DNA from: Desulfuromonas sp964536375
GTDB lineage: Bacteria; Desulfobacterota; Desulfuromonadia; Desulfuromonadales; Desulfuromonadaceae
Assembly (NCBI GenBank): GCA_964536375.1
Contig: CAZHXF010000008.1
Coordinates: 1 to 64,000 of the forward strand
DNA: 64,000 nucleotides
Direction of reading: 5' to 3'
Numbering within the stretch: the stretch's first letter is position 1; every line of letters starts with the position of its first letter. The notes beneath the pieces are model-generated. The model made no database searches and was not told the DNA's origin. It saw only the letters and a list, made by a program, of their open reading frames with translations. The position numbers and the translations under genes are program-made. This document shows positions 36,013 to 44,356 of this stretch, piece after piece.

Positions 36013-37383
36013 ATGGTAAACAGCAAAAGACGCTGGATATTGCGGCAAATCGAACTGAAAAAACTCTCCACCCTTAGCTTACCATTGATACTTGCCCAAC
36101 TGGCACAATCAAGCATGGGTTTCGTTGACACTGTAGTTGCAGGAAGGGTGAGCGCAAACGACTTAGCTGCTGTTGCCATCGGCTCCAGCGTGTGGTTTCC
36201 GCTATTCCTGCTACTGCTGGGAGTTCTCAACGCCCTGACCCCGACCATATCCCAAGCCCATGGTGCCGGGCAGCACGATGTAATTCGCCAAGTTACGCCA
36301 CAGGGCATATATCTGGGCGGTTTAGCGGGCTTAGTAATAATGCTGGTGCTGCAACATTCCAGCGTCATCCTGCCATGGTTCCACACTGCCCCAGAATTAA
36401 TCCCATTGATAGAGGGCTATCTCCATGGTGTATCCTGGGGTTTCCCTGCTATTGGCATATGCTTCGCCCTGCGCTATTGCAGTGAAGGCTTATCCCTGAC
36501 CCGACCAAGCATGATAGTAAGTTTTTTAGGGCTGGCGGTTAACATCGGGGCCAACTATGTACTGGTGTTCGGCAAACTGGGTTTCCCAGCCATGGGCGGC
36601 GTCGGTTGTGGTCCGGCCAGCGCAATCACCATGTGGGTCATGTTCTTTGGCATGCTAGTGGTTTTCTGGCGGGGCAACATATACCGCAACTTAAAGATGT
36701 TGCAATTTAATGCCCCGTGGTGCTGGAACACTCAGAAACAACTACTAAAACTCGGGCTACCCATTGGCGGCGGACTGTTCATTGAATGCAGCATCTTTGC
36801 CATAATCGCCCTATTACTGGCGCGATTTGGTGCCCAAAGCGTGGCTGCCCATCAAATTGCCCTGAATTTCACCTCGATGATATTTATGATCCCCTTGAGC
36901 ATTGCCACAGCTCTTTCAGTGCGCGTGGGCTACACCATCGGGCAGCAACGCAAGCAACAACTACTGCGCACTATTCGCTGTGGCATAGCTGGTGCAATCG
37001 CACTGGCAGTGATCAGTGCGGCAGCAATTGCATTACTACCACTACAATGTGTATCGATTTACACCACCGACCCACAACTGAGCCACGCAGCGGCAACACT
37101 GCTTTTCCTTGCCGCCATCTACCAGATTCCAGATGCCATTCAGGTCAACTGTGCCGGTGCCTTACGCGGTTGCAAAGACACCAGAGTCCCGATGTTTATC
37201 CAGACTGTTGCCTACTGGGGCATAGGACTGCCTGTCGGTTGCTATCTGGGCTTGTACCTACAATGGGGAGCGCGTGGCTTCTGGGTGGGCTTGATATGTG
37301 GGCTAACCAGTGCCGCCATCATGCTGGTGCTACGCTTGCGCTATATACTGAGCAGGCTCAATTTCCAGCGCCAGCTTAATTAG
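36013..37383 (+). CDS. MATE-family efflux transporter
   Basis: 456 residues with twelve hydrophobic segments in two MatE repeats. N-terminal PLILAQLAQSSMGFVDTVVAGR is typical of NorM-type MATE proteins, as are the repeat-2 segments MIFMIPLSIATALSVRVGYTIGQ and DAIQVNCAGALRGCKDTRVP. Such pumps use Na+ or H+ to export cationic compounds. AAGG six bases before ATG. It may be cotranscribed with speD 255 bases downstream, though the structured speD leader lies between them. Confidence 0.92.
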   Translation: MVNSKRRWILRQIELKKLSTLSLPLILAQLAQSSMGFVDTVVAGRVSANDLAAVAIGSSVWFPLFLLLLGVLNALTPTISQAHGAGQHDVIRQVTPQGIYLGGLAGLVIMLVLQHSSVILPWFHTAPELIPLIEGYLHGVSWGFPAIGICFALRYCSEGLSLTRPSMIVSFLGLAVNIGANYVLVFGKLGFPAMGGVGCGPASAITMWVMFFGMLVVFWRGNIYRNLKMLQFNAPWCWNTQKQLLKLGLPIGGGLFIECSIFAIIALLLARFGAQSVAAHQIALNFTSMIFMIPLSIATALSVRVGYTIGQQRKQQLLRTIRCGIAGAIALAVISAAAIALLPLQCVSIYTTDPQLSHAAATLLFLAAIYQIPDAIQVNCAGALRGCKDTRVPMFIQTVAYWGIGLPVGCYLGLYLQWGARGFWVGLICGLTSAAIMLVLRLRYILSRLNFQRQLN

Positions 37384-37459
37384 GAAAAAATATAACCAAG
37401 GGCAACTTAGTGGCAGCTTATTTCTCTTGTCCTCTACATAAGTTTGTGCTCTTATTGTC

Positions 37460-37637
37460 CGGTTTGGCGTGACCAAACATCTACTGGGCAATAATGTTTT
37501 GCTTGAAGCAGATAGAACAAGACAAACAGCAGCGCTGCTTGTTCAAAATCGCCACCAACCATGGTGTCCATTTTGGGTTTCCGCCCTGGGAACCCGCAGG
37601 TTATCAATTGATTAACCTGCTGAAGGAGTTTTCAGCC
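37460..37637 (+). ncRNA. Putative structured 5' leader of speD (tandem hairpins)
   Basis: Five stem-loops lie in series before speD. GTTTGG/CCAAAC is at 37462-37478. GAACAA/TTGTTC is at 37515-37544 and encloses the 12-base palindrome AGCAGCGCTGCT. CACCA/TGGTG is at 37553-37566. GGGTTTCC/GGGAACCC is at 37575-37595, with one G-U pair. GCAGGTTA/TAACCTGC is at 37596-37620 and ends four bases before the AAGGAG ribosome-binding site. No T-run follows, so control would be at translation or RNA stability. A polyamine- or SAM-responsive leader is inference only; I do not recognise it as a known riboswitch class. Confidence 0.5.
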
Positions 37638-38429
37638 ATGTGTGCAAAAAAAGCAACTCGCACCAAGCGAGCACCAAAAATCAAACTGCGCGGATTCAAC
37701 AATCTAACCAAAACCCTATCCTTTAACATCTATGATGTGTGCTACGCCAGAGAACCTCAGGCACGCAAAGAATACCTCGAATATATTGATGAAGAATATA
37801 ACGCTGAGCGGCTGGAAACCATCCTTGCCGAGGTAGCGGATATTATCGGTGCCACTGTTCTCAACGTAGCCAGTCAAGACTATGATCCGATGGGTGCCAG
37901 TGTAACGGTTTTAATTGCTGAAGAACCGATTGAACCAAAACACGACCAGATACTTGCTCATCTGGATAAAAGTCATCTGTGTATCCACACCTACCCAGAA
38001 ACTGACAGCAAACTGGGAATATCCACCTTTCGTGTTGATATTGACGTGTCCACCTGTGGCAAAATCAGCCCACTGAAAGCGCTTAATCACCTCATCGACT
38101 CATTTGAATCAGATATCGTACTGATGGATTATAGGGTGCGCGGTTTTACCCGTGACGTTTATGGGCAAAAGCACTACATCGATCACCGTATCCACTCGAT
38201 ACAACAGTTTATCGACAAGAAAAAACGCGAACTGTATAACTGTATTGACATCAATATCTATCAGGAAAATCTATTTCACACTAAAATGATACTCAAAGAT
38301 ATTGACATCAAACAGTATCTGTTTGGTGCTGCCATGCAAACATTTTCCGATCAAGAGAAAGAGCGCGTCTCGAAACTTCTGCATCAGGAAATGACAGAAA
38401 TCTTTTATTCAAAAAATATTTTCCACTAA
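37638..38429 (+). CDS. speD: S-adenosylmethionine decarboxylase proenzyme (E. coli type)
   Basis: 263 residues from ATG 37638 (AAGGAG nine bases upstream); an upstream in-frame ATG at 37494 would translate the hairpin leader and does not resemble the family. Very close to the enterobacterial class: LRGFNNLTKTLSFNIYDVCY, the self-cleavage site LDKSHLCIHTYPE with Ser112 giving the pyruvoyl group, and STCGKISPLKALN. It makes decarboxylated SAM for spermidine synthesis. No speE is adjacent in the window. Confidence 0.96.
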   Translation: MCAKKATRTKRAPKIKLRGFNNLTKTLSFNIYDVCYAREPQARKEYLEYIDEEYNAERLETILAEVADIIGATVLNVASQDYDPMGASVTVLIAEEPIEPKHDQILAHLDKSHLCIHTYPETDSKLGISTFRVDIDVSTCGKISPLKALNHLIDSFESDIVLMDYRVRGFTRDVYGQKHYIDHRIHSIQQFIDKKKRELYNCIDINIYQENLFHTKMILKDIDIKQYLFGAAMQTFSDQEKERVSKLLHQEMTEIFYSKNIFH

Positions 38430-38456
38430 TTTCGGCACCTATTGCTACGCAAAAAG

Positions 38457-38496
38457 ACACCAGCCCGGCACATTAAATGTGCCGGGCTGGTGTTTA
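38457..38496. terminator. Strong bidirectional terminator between speD and rubredoxin gene
   Basis: A 17-bp perfect stem (38457-38473 with 38477-38493) with a 3-base loop is followed by TTTATTT on the + strand and by TTTTT on the minus strand, serving both convergent genes. Confidence 0.93.
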
Positions 38497-38521
38497 TTTA
38501 ACGACGTTTTAGCTAAATCTC

Positions 38522-38683
38522 TTAATCTTCAGGGGCAAAGTTATCCTTGGATGCGCCACATACCGGGCAGCGCCAATCATCGGGGATATCCGCAAAAGCA
38601 GTCCCCGCAGCGATACCACCATCTGGATCTCCAACAGCCGGATCATACATATAACCACAAGGACCACAGACCAAGTTTTTCAT
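38522..38683 (-). CDS. Rubredoxin
   Basis: 53 residues from ATG 38683 (GGAG seven bases upstream); a longer upstream frame is not rubredoxin-like. Four Fe-binding cysteines: C6-GP-C9 and C39-PV-C42, with the usual Y13, DPDGGI and FADIPDDWRCPVCG. A one-electron carrier, common in anaerobes in oxygen and superoxide detoxification. The ferritin gene lies 75 bases upstream on the same strand, so the pair probably acts in iron and oxygen stress. Confidence 0.95.
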   Translation of the reverse strand: MKNLVCGPCGYMYDPAVGDPDGGIAAGTAFADIPDDWRCPVCGASKDNFAPED

Positions 38684-38758
38684 TTTAGTTCTCCTTTTAA
38701 AGTTAATTAACCACGATATATCCGTGCGCCAGCTTGCCAGCACACAATATTTAACAAA

Positions 38759-39265
38759 TTAAACCGCAGTAACTGGTGCCGGGCGCAACCCAAGTTCTCG
38801 ATTAAGCATGAATATACCGTTGCCTGAGCTTTCCACCAGCTTCACCTTATCAATAATACTGTTCAGCGTTGATTCCTCTTCAACCTGCTCATTGACAAAC
38901 CATTGCAAAAACGAATTGGTACCATGATCGCGTTCCTCTAATGCAAGATCTACCAGCGCATAAATGCGTTTAGTGACTTCACGCTCATGAACCAGGCTCG
39001 CTTCAAAAACTTCCAGTGGCGTACCAAAATCACTTGCCGGTTTTGGACAGCAATCCAATTCTACTTTGTGCGCCTGATCCAGCAGATAATTATACATCTT
39101 CATAGCGTGAATCTGTTCTTCAAAATATTGGTTGTAAAACCAACTACCAAAACCATCCAGCCCCTTATAACTTGAATACGCACTCATAGACAGGTATAGG
39201 TTTGCCGAAAGAAATTCAAAATTCATCTGTTTATTGATGGCCTTCGCCATGGCATCACTGATCAT
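38759..39265 (-). CDS. Bacterial non-haem ferritin
   Basis: 168 residues. Ferroxidase-centre residues E17, Y24, E50 and H53 are in place (NFEFLSANLY; FEEQIHAMK), with ERDHGTNSFLQWFVNEQVEEE later providing the second helix pair ligands. It stores iron as a 24-mer cage, oxidising Fe2+ with O2 or H2O2. ATG has GGAG six bases upstream. The downstream rubredoxin could supply electrons, which is inference. Confidence 0.95.
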   Translation of the reverse strand: MISDAMAKAINKQMNFEFLSANLYLSMSAYSSYKGLDGFGSWFYNQYFEEQIHAMKMYNYLLDQAHKVELDCCPKPASDFGTPLEVFEASLVHEREVTKRIYALVDLALEERDHGTNSFLQWFVNEQVEEESTLNSIIDKVKLVESSGNGIFMLNRELGLRPAPVTAV

Positions 39266-39577
39266 GGATATCTCCTATGCTATGCTGGGAACAATTGATA
39301 ACCTAATTTGTCGTAATTTGTACAATATATGATCACAGCTTTTTTCTCAAACAAAAAAGATGTTAAGCAAAACAATAAATCACTTATTGGTACAGTAGTC
39401 AACATCGTCGAGATTCAGCGCTTGGTAGAAAATCTGGTTTTGCCGTTTCACCATTGACTCGGTCCGGTTTCCCCTTGACCCTGTTTCAGGAAACCTTATT
39501 GTCAACTAAGGCACAACAAATAGCGCCAGCAGTAGATCTGTCCATCCTGTTAATTAATGCACGTAACCATCGCCCGA
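39266..39577. other. Intergenic boundary between ferritin and the choline block
   Basis: 312 bases. Besides the ferritin promoter, a GGTTTCC/GGAAACC inverted repeat spans about 39467-39496. A minus-strand reading of 24-39 codons ending at 39380 gives MVKRQNQIFYQALNLDDVDY and looks like the tail of some protein, but I cannot name it. It could be the scar of a mobile element at the edge of the accessory block. Confidence 0.35.
39322..39350 (-). promoter_or_regulatory. Predicted sigma-70 promoter of the ferritin-rubredoxin genes
   Basis: On the minus strand TTGAGA (39350-39345) and TATTGT (39327-39322) are 17 bases apart, about 55 bases before the ferritin start. No clear Fur box is recognised. 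Confidence 0.45.
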
Positions 39578-40423
39578 TTATCTCTTAGCCATTCCCTGAG
39601 AAATGCGGTCGAGAACCATGGCAATGAGTACGATGCAAAGTCCAGCAACAGTGGCAAGACCGATATCAAGGGTGTTAAGCCCACGCACAACTGGTCCACC
39701 CAGTCCACCGGCACCGATGAGAGCGGCTATAACGACCATGGATAGGGACATCATGATGGTCTGATTGAACCCAGCCATCACCGAGGGGAGGGCAAGGGGG
39801 ACCTGGACCCGGCACAGCAACTGGAAAGGGGTTGCGCCGAAGGCGGTAGCAGCCTCGACCAGTTCAGGATGAACTGAACGTATACCAAGACTGGTTAGAC
39901 GGATTAACGGCGGCAGCGCGAAGACGATGGTTGCCAGCACCCCAGAAACGTTACCGATGCTGAACAGCATAACCACTGGCACTAGGTAGACAAAGGGGGG
40001 GGTGGTCTGCATGACATCGAGCATAGGGCGTAAAAACATCTCGAAGCGATCACTACGACCAGCCATGATTCCTAGTGGAATGCCGAGGATAGCGCAGAAC
40101 ATGACCGAGCACAGGACCATCGAGAGGGTCGTCATTGTTTCATCCCAAAGACCGAGATATCCAACGGTGAGAAGAGTCGCCAAGGAGAAGATAGAGACCC
40201 GCTTACCGGCATAGCGCCAGGCCACCAGAACGAAAAAAAGCATGACAACAGAGGGAGGGAGGATGTTCAGCGCCCAATCTAACCCCTGCAGTATCTTTTC
40301 GATCGGCACCTTGACTACTTGGAAGAGTTCTCGATAGTTTTCGACAAGTACCTCGACACCGTTTTGCACCCACTTGTCAAGGGGTATAAGTCGGTCTTTA
40401 AATTCAAAAATACGCATATGCAA
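39578..40423 (-). CDS. Glycine betaine/choline ABC transporter permease (ProW/OpuAB-like)
   Basis: 281 residues, about six membrane helices. The ABC permease coupling loop is LGIRSVHPELVEAATAFGATPFQ; TMMSLSMVVIAALIGAGGLGGPVVRGL is the characteristic betaine-type C-terminal region. GGAG seven bases before a TTG supports that codon as start (an ATG lies two codons on). It is the last gene of the leftward run and completes the importer with the ATPase immediately upstream and the binding protein two genes back. Confidence 0.92.
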   Translation of the reverse strand: MHMRIFEFKDRLIPLDKWVQNGVEVLVENYRELFQVVKVPIEKILQGLDWALNILPPSVVMLFFVLVAWRYAGKRVSIFSLATLLTVGYLGLWDETMTTLSMVLCSVMFCAILGIPLGIMAGRSDRFEMFLRPMLDVMQTTPPFVYLVPVVMLFSIGNVSGVLATIVFALPPLIRLTSLGIRSVHPELVEAATAFGATPFQLLCRVQVPLALPSVMAGFNQTIMMSLSMVVIAALIGAGGLGGPVVRGLNTLDIGLATVAGLCIVLIAMVLDRISQGMAKR

Positions 40424-40449
40424 TTTTCAACTCCGTAGAGAGAATAGAT

Positions 40450-41652
40450 TTAGCTATTTTGACTTCGCTGCAAGGTGCGCAAGAAGTGGTTTTTGGAAAC
40501 AGCTCCGAGATATCGGCCATCGGCATCGAGAACGGGCACTGGCCAGGGTTTAGAGGTAATTTCAGGGAGGATTTCCTGCATTGAATCCTTCGCTTGTACT
40601 GCTTGAGCTTCACCGAGAAGTGCCTGAGTGATATCCTTGTCATCCGCGGGGCTATCGATCAGTTCCCGCAGGGAGTCGGCAGAGACGATGCCAACAAACT
40701 TTTTGTCTACATCAAGAATGTAGCCATAGTCTCGATCCGCATTGGCCATGCGCTGTAATGCTGCGCGAGGGCCGCCCCCCGGATGACGAACAAGCGTAAC
40801 CTGGGTGTTTCTAGCGATATCGCCAGCGGTGAGGATATTAGTGGGGTCGACACCGCGAAAAAAAGCTTCAACGTAGCTATCGGCCGGATTCTGCAAGATA
40901 TCCTCAGGGGTGCCGATCTGGACAACGCGCCCCCCTTCCATGATGGCGATCCGGTCGCCTATCCGCATCGCCTCGTCGAGATCGTGGGAGATAAAGATGA
41001 TGGTGCGCTTGTGCTTGGCCTGCAATTTCAACAGTTCGTCCTGCATCTCGCACCGGATCAGCGGATCAAGGGCAGAAAAGGCCTCGTCCATGAGTAACAC
41101 GTCGGGGTCGACAGCCAGCCCCCTGGCCAAGCCCACGCGTTGCTGCATACCGCCGGAGAGTTCATTAGGACTGCTCTTAGCATAAGTTTGCAACCCGACC
41201 TGCTCGAGGGCCGCCATCGCCCTCTCATTGCGGGTTTCCCGGTCTATACCGGCCATTTCCAGCCCAAAGGCGGCGTTTTCGAGCACGTTCATGTGGGGCA
41301 TTAAGGCGAAAGATTGGAAGACCATGCTCATCTTCTTGCGCCTAACCTCTACAAGTTCCGCATCACTCATGCTCGCAACATCCTGACCGTCGATGAAGAC
41401 ATGTCCGGAGGTTGGCTCGATCAGGCGGTTAAGCATGCGCACCATGGTAGATTTTCCGGAACCTGAGAGCCCCATGATGACAAATATCTCGCCAGTCATG
41501 ACCTCAAAACTGGCGTCCTGAACTGCGACGGTCATTCCGGTGCGCTTGTAGATAGCATCCTTATCAACACCCTCCGCAAGCATTTGCAACACTTTTTTAG
41601 GTTTATGGCCGAAAATCTTGTAGAGGTTTTCGACTTTTATCTTGATTGGCAT
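40450..41652 (-). CDS. Glycine betaine/choline ABC transporter ATPase (ProV/OpuAA-like)
   Basis: 400 residues. Walker A GLSGSGKST (~60), Q-loop, signature LSGGMQQRVGLARGLA, Walker B VLLMDEAFSALDPLIR and switch His in IIFISHDLDEA. C-terminal CBS pair (~280-395: GYILDVDKKFVGIVSADSL; PVLDADGRYLGAVS). In OpuA-type systems the tandem CBS module acts as an ionic-strength/osmotic sensor. AGGA precedes the ATG. The permease starts 26 bases after its stop. Confidence 0.94.
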   Translation of the reverse strand: MPIKIKVENLYKIFGHKPKKVLQMLAEGVDKDAIYKRTGMTVAVQDASFEVMTGEIFVIMGLSGSGKSTMVRMLNRLIEPTSGHVFIDGQDVASMSDAELVEVRRKKMSMVFQSFALMPHMNVLENAAFGLEMAGIDRETRNERAMAALEQVGLQTYAKSSPNELSGGMQQRVGLARGLAVDPDVLLMDEAFSALDPLIRCEMQDELLKLQAKHKRTIIFISHDLDEAMRIGDRIAIMEGGRVVQIGTPEDILQNPADSYVEAFFRGVDPTNILTAGDIARNTQVTLVRHPGGGPRAALQRMANADRDYGYILDVDKKFVGIVSADSLRELIDSPADDKDITQALLGEAQAVQAKDSMQEILPEITSKPWPVPVLDADGRYLGAVSKNHFLRTLQRSQNS

Positions 41653-41748
41653 AAAAAATTCCTGGTTACAGTACGCTGATAATAGCTGTATCTCCGGGAT
41701 TTAAACTCACAGTGAAGTAGGCTTATCTGGGTGGAGATGCAGCGCTGA

Positions 41749-43101
41749 TTAAAAGGTCATAACAGCATACACCTCAAAAAGAATGGAGTCGTCGTTGCCA
41801 CCGGTGTATTCCTTAGCGGCAGTCCTGGGGGTGGCCCAGGCAAAAACACCGCTGACATACAGATGGTCGTTTATTGAGTAGTCAGCGTACAGGTTCACCT
41901 CGTCAGCAAACTTCTTTCCAGAGACCTCTGTCCCAAAAATATTTCCCTGATCGAGGCGAAATTCGTAATACAGAGCCCCAATGGAAAGTTTATCAGTTGG
42001 GAGCAGGTTCAAGTGAACCATGTTAACTTTTTCGTTACTGTTAAACAAAAAATATTCCCCGGTAATCTCGCCCATGAAGTGGGTACCCCATCCCCGACTG
42101 AAACCGTAAAACATCGGATCAAAGGCTTCATATTGGTCATCGTTCGGATTCCTGTCACCGCTAAAAAAAGCATAACGGTAACTTAACGTTGGCGTCCAGG
42201 CACACTGGGAAAAAGTGTACCCAGCTTCGCCATACCAGCCTTTGGCGTCTACATCGAGACGGTTGCCCTGGCTTTGCTGCGCGTATTCAAACGCCAAGAA
42301 CAGCTCTTCCTGGTTGATATTGGCAAGAGGTGTACCCTGAGCCCGCACACTGAAAACCTTCATACCCTTGCGATTTTCATAGAATCCACCGCCGTCGGAA
42401 TCGGTAACATCCATCAAGCTCACTCCAGCGGTTCCCAGCTCATGAATGTACTCGAAGTTGATTCCGTAAAGTTCGGTGTCGTCGTAATCACCATCGGCCT
42501 TGAGATAAAAGAGATCAGCACGGACCGGCTTGGTATTGAGACGTAGTATCGCCGTCTTATCGAATGAGCGGTGAGGGGCAAGCCAGTAAGCGCCATCCGC
42601 ACCATCGAAAGCACCGTCCATGATCAGAAAACCGTCGCCTATGGCAAATTCCTGTTCACCGAAAGAGATATCTACGACATCTTCTCCTAGAGAAGAGAAT
42701 ACCTGCCCAGATTTCCAACCGATGTATCCCAATTCGGATTCTATTGCTTCCGGGCGGTCGTTGGAAAAATCTCCACCATCGCCGTCGCCTATAGTAGAAG
42801 TAGCAACGTAGCTCAGACCGCCGTAAAATGTGCCTGCCCTAGGGGTGGTGTAACTAGCATCAAGGATTGGTTTAAAGTAACCTTCCTGCCACTGAACCGA
42901 TGTTTTACCATCGGAAAACCGCCCTGCTCCGAAATTGACATCGTTGTTAAAGAACAGTCCGGCACCGGCCTCAAGAGTGAGGTCAGCCTTGACTCCGTTC
43001 TGATCATAGAGAGAAATTGCAGACCTGGCCGGGCTGGGAAACAACAGACCGGCAGCGCCAATAGCGACGATTGCCAGCGAAAAAAACTTTGCTATCTTCA
43101 A
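41749..43101 (-). CDS. Outer-membrane beta-barrel porin (alginate-export-like)
   Basis: 450 residues starting at TTG with AGGAG eight bases upstream. Signal peptide (~1-28, ending SPARSA). The mature part alternates hydrophobic strands and acidic loops and ends in a C-terminal Phe (EVYAVMTF), the outer-membrane barrel signature. It resembles the Alginate_exp porin type. Its position between proX and proV suggests it brings choline or betaine through the outer membrane, which is inference and unusual for such operons. Confidence 0.78.
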   Translation of the reverse strand: MKIAKFFSLAIVAIGAAGLLFPSPARSAISLYDQNGVKADLTLEAGAGLFFNNDVNFGAGRFSDGKTSVQWQEGYFKPILDASYTTPRAGTFYGGLSYVATSTIGDGDGGDFSNDRPEAIESELGYIGWKSGQVFSSLGEDVVDISFGEQEFAIGDGFLIMDGAFDGADGAYWLAPHRSFDKTAILRLNTKPVRADLFYLKADGDYDDTELYGINFEYIHELGTAGVSLMDVTDSDGGGFYENRKGMKVFSVRAQGTPLANINQEELFLAFEYAQQSQGNRLDVDAKGWYGEAGYTFSQCAWTPTLSYRYAFFSGDRNPNDDQYEAFDPMFYGFSRGWGTHFMGEITGEYFLFNSNEKVNMVHLNLLPTDKLSIGALYYEFRLDQGNIFGTEVSGKKFADEVNLYADYSINDHLYVSGVFAWATPRTAAKEYTGGNDDSILFEVYAVMTF

Positions 43102-43141
43102 TTATATTACTCCTAAATGTGGTTTTCTCGGGCGTTCGACT

Positions 43142-43155
43142 GTGAGTCGACTCAC
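43142..43155. promoter_or_regulatory. Perfect 14-bp palindrome upstream of the porin gene
   Basis: GTGAGTCGACTCAC reads the same on both strands and lies about 40 bases before the porin start, in the 90-base gap after proX. It may be a protein-binding site or part of an intercistronic hairpin. It does not resemble the TGGT-type palindromes upstream of the regulator. Confidence 0.4.
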
Positions 43156-43191
43156 CATTTAACAAAGTACTGAATCCGTGAGTACCGCGGT

Positions 43192-44145
43192 TTAAATACT
43201 CGGCAAGGAAGATTCAAAGACCGGCAGTGCAGGTTTGCCGTCAACGGTTGTAACTCCTTCGAGCCAGCCCCGGTAGATTTCTGGATGCTGCTTGAGCCAG
43301 ATCAGCCCGGCTTCGCCGTGCTTCAGTCTGCGATTGTCCTGAAGCATTTGGGCAATCTCGTTCATCATGGTAATTGGAAAAGTGAAATTCTTCAGAAACC
43401 GGGCGACATTCGGTTGTTCCTCGGCAAAACCCTTGCGGAGGTTAGTGAAAACCGTGGCTGTTCCGTTGTTTTCACCGAAGGTTTCAGCGGTGCTGCCGGT
43501 GAGATACTTCATATCGATGATCTGGTTCATGTAATGAGGAGACCAGCCGAGAAAAACAATCCATTTTTCCCGCTGAACAAAACTCTTGATCTCAGAGAGC
43601 ATGATCGGTTCACTGGTAGCGATCAGCTTGAAATCACCAAGACCGAACATGTTTTTATCAATCATGGTGCGAATGATCTTGTTGCCGTCATTGCCGGACT
43701 CAAGACCATAGATCTTATTGTCGAGTCGGTCGGCATACTTGGCAATGTCGGAAAAATCTTTAAGCCCGCCGTCGACAACATAGGCAGGAACCGCCAGGGT
43801 GTATTTCGCCCCAGGCATATTGGCTAAGTATTGGACCACCGTTCCTTTTTCAAAAAACTTATTAGCGATACTCTCCATAGAGGGCATCCAGTTACCGAGA
43901 AAGATATCAGCATCCCCCATGTCCATAGCCTTGTAGGCGATGGGCACAGAAAGAGTGTTTTGCGAGGCATCGTAGCCGAGGCTGTTGAGAATGCTCACTC
44001 CCAGTGCGGTCTTAACCGTTACACCAGTCCAGCTGACACTGGCAAAACGTATCTGGTTTGAAGCTAAAGCGTTCCCGGCGAATATCAAGGTCACTACGAT
44101 TAAGATGCATGCAATCAAAAGTCTCCGTTTAAGAGGATAGAACAT
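43192..44145 (-). CDS. Substrate-binding protein of a choline/betaine ABC transporter (ProX/ChoX-like)
   Basis: 317 residues. Cleavable signal peptide (~1-28, AGNALASNQ). OpuAC-type periplasmic binding fold with VSWTGVTVKTALGVSILNSL, DIFLGNWMPSMES, GLESGNDGNKIIR and VFLGWSPHYMN. The GNWMP segment is reminiscent of choline-specific ChoX; Trp residues in these motifs would form the aromatic cage for the quaternary amine. AAGGAG precedes the ATG. With betA/betB upstream, choline is the likelier substrate than betaine. Confidence 0.88.
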   Translation of the reverse strand: MFYPLKRRLLIACILIVVTLIFAGNALASNQIRFASVSWTGVTVKTALGVSILNSLGYDASQNTLSVPIAYKAMDMGDADIFLGNWMPSMESIANKFFEKGTVVQYLANMPGAKYTLAVPAYVVDGGLKDFSDIAKYADRLDNKIYGLESGNDGNKIIRTMIDKNMFGLGDFKLIATSEPIMLSEIKSFVQREKWIVFLGWSPHYMNQIIDMKYLTGSTAETFGENNGTATVFTNLRKGFAEEQPNVARFLKNFTFPITMMNEIAQMLQDNRRLKHGEAGLIWLKQHPEIYRGWLEGVTTVDGKPALPVFESSLPSI

Positions 44146-44172
44146 GGACTTCTCCTTTTTAGATGATTATTG

Positions 44173-44309
44173 GTAATTATTCAGCACCTCTTCAGGTTGG
44201 TACGCATTCCCCCATAACAAGGGTGTTTGTCGCCATGGACGGCGACAACAAACCCCATGGATGGGTCCCTTGTTGTGGGGATTGAGCACCTATCATGCTG
44301 AATAGTTAC
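44173..44309. repeat. Nested 137-bp inverted repeat between betB and proX (MITE-like or RNA structure)
   Basis: The outer arms GTAATTATTCAGCA (44173-44186) and TGCTGAATAGTTAC (44296-44309) match in 13 of 14 positions. Inside, CCCCATAACAAGGG (44210-44223) pairs with CCCTTGTTGTGGGG (44267-44280), 13 of 14. Inside that, TTGTCGCC/GGCGACAA (44227-44248) is a perfect hairpin, followed by a smaller CCCAT/ATGGG one; both inner hairpins share CATGGA. The whole folds as a branched cruciform. It fills most of the 211-base gap, so it could be a non-autonomous mobile element or an intercistronic mRNA structure that sets proX levels relative to betBA. Confidence 0.75.
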
Positions 44310-44356
44310 GAGTATTGAATGGCCCTTAGCGTTAGTGAGCCGTATCGATTAGAATA

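Noticed and set aside
37494..37637. 48-residue N-terminal extension of SpeD
   Set aside because: It would translate the hairpin leader, has no match to SpeD proteins, and ATG 37638 has AAGGAG at a good distance and gives family length.
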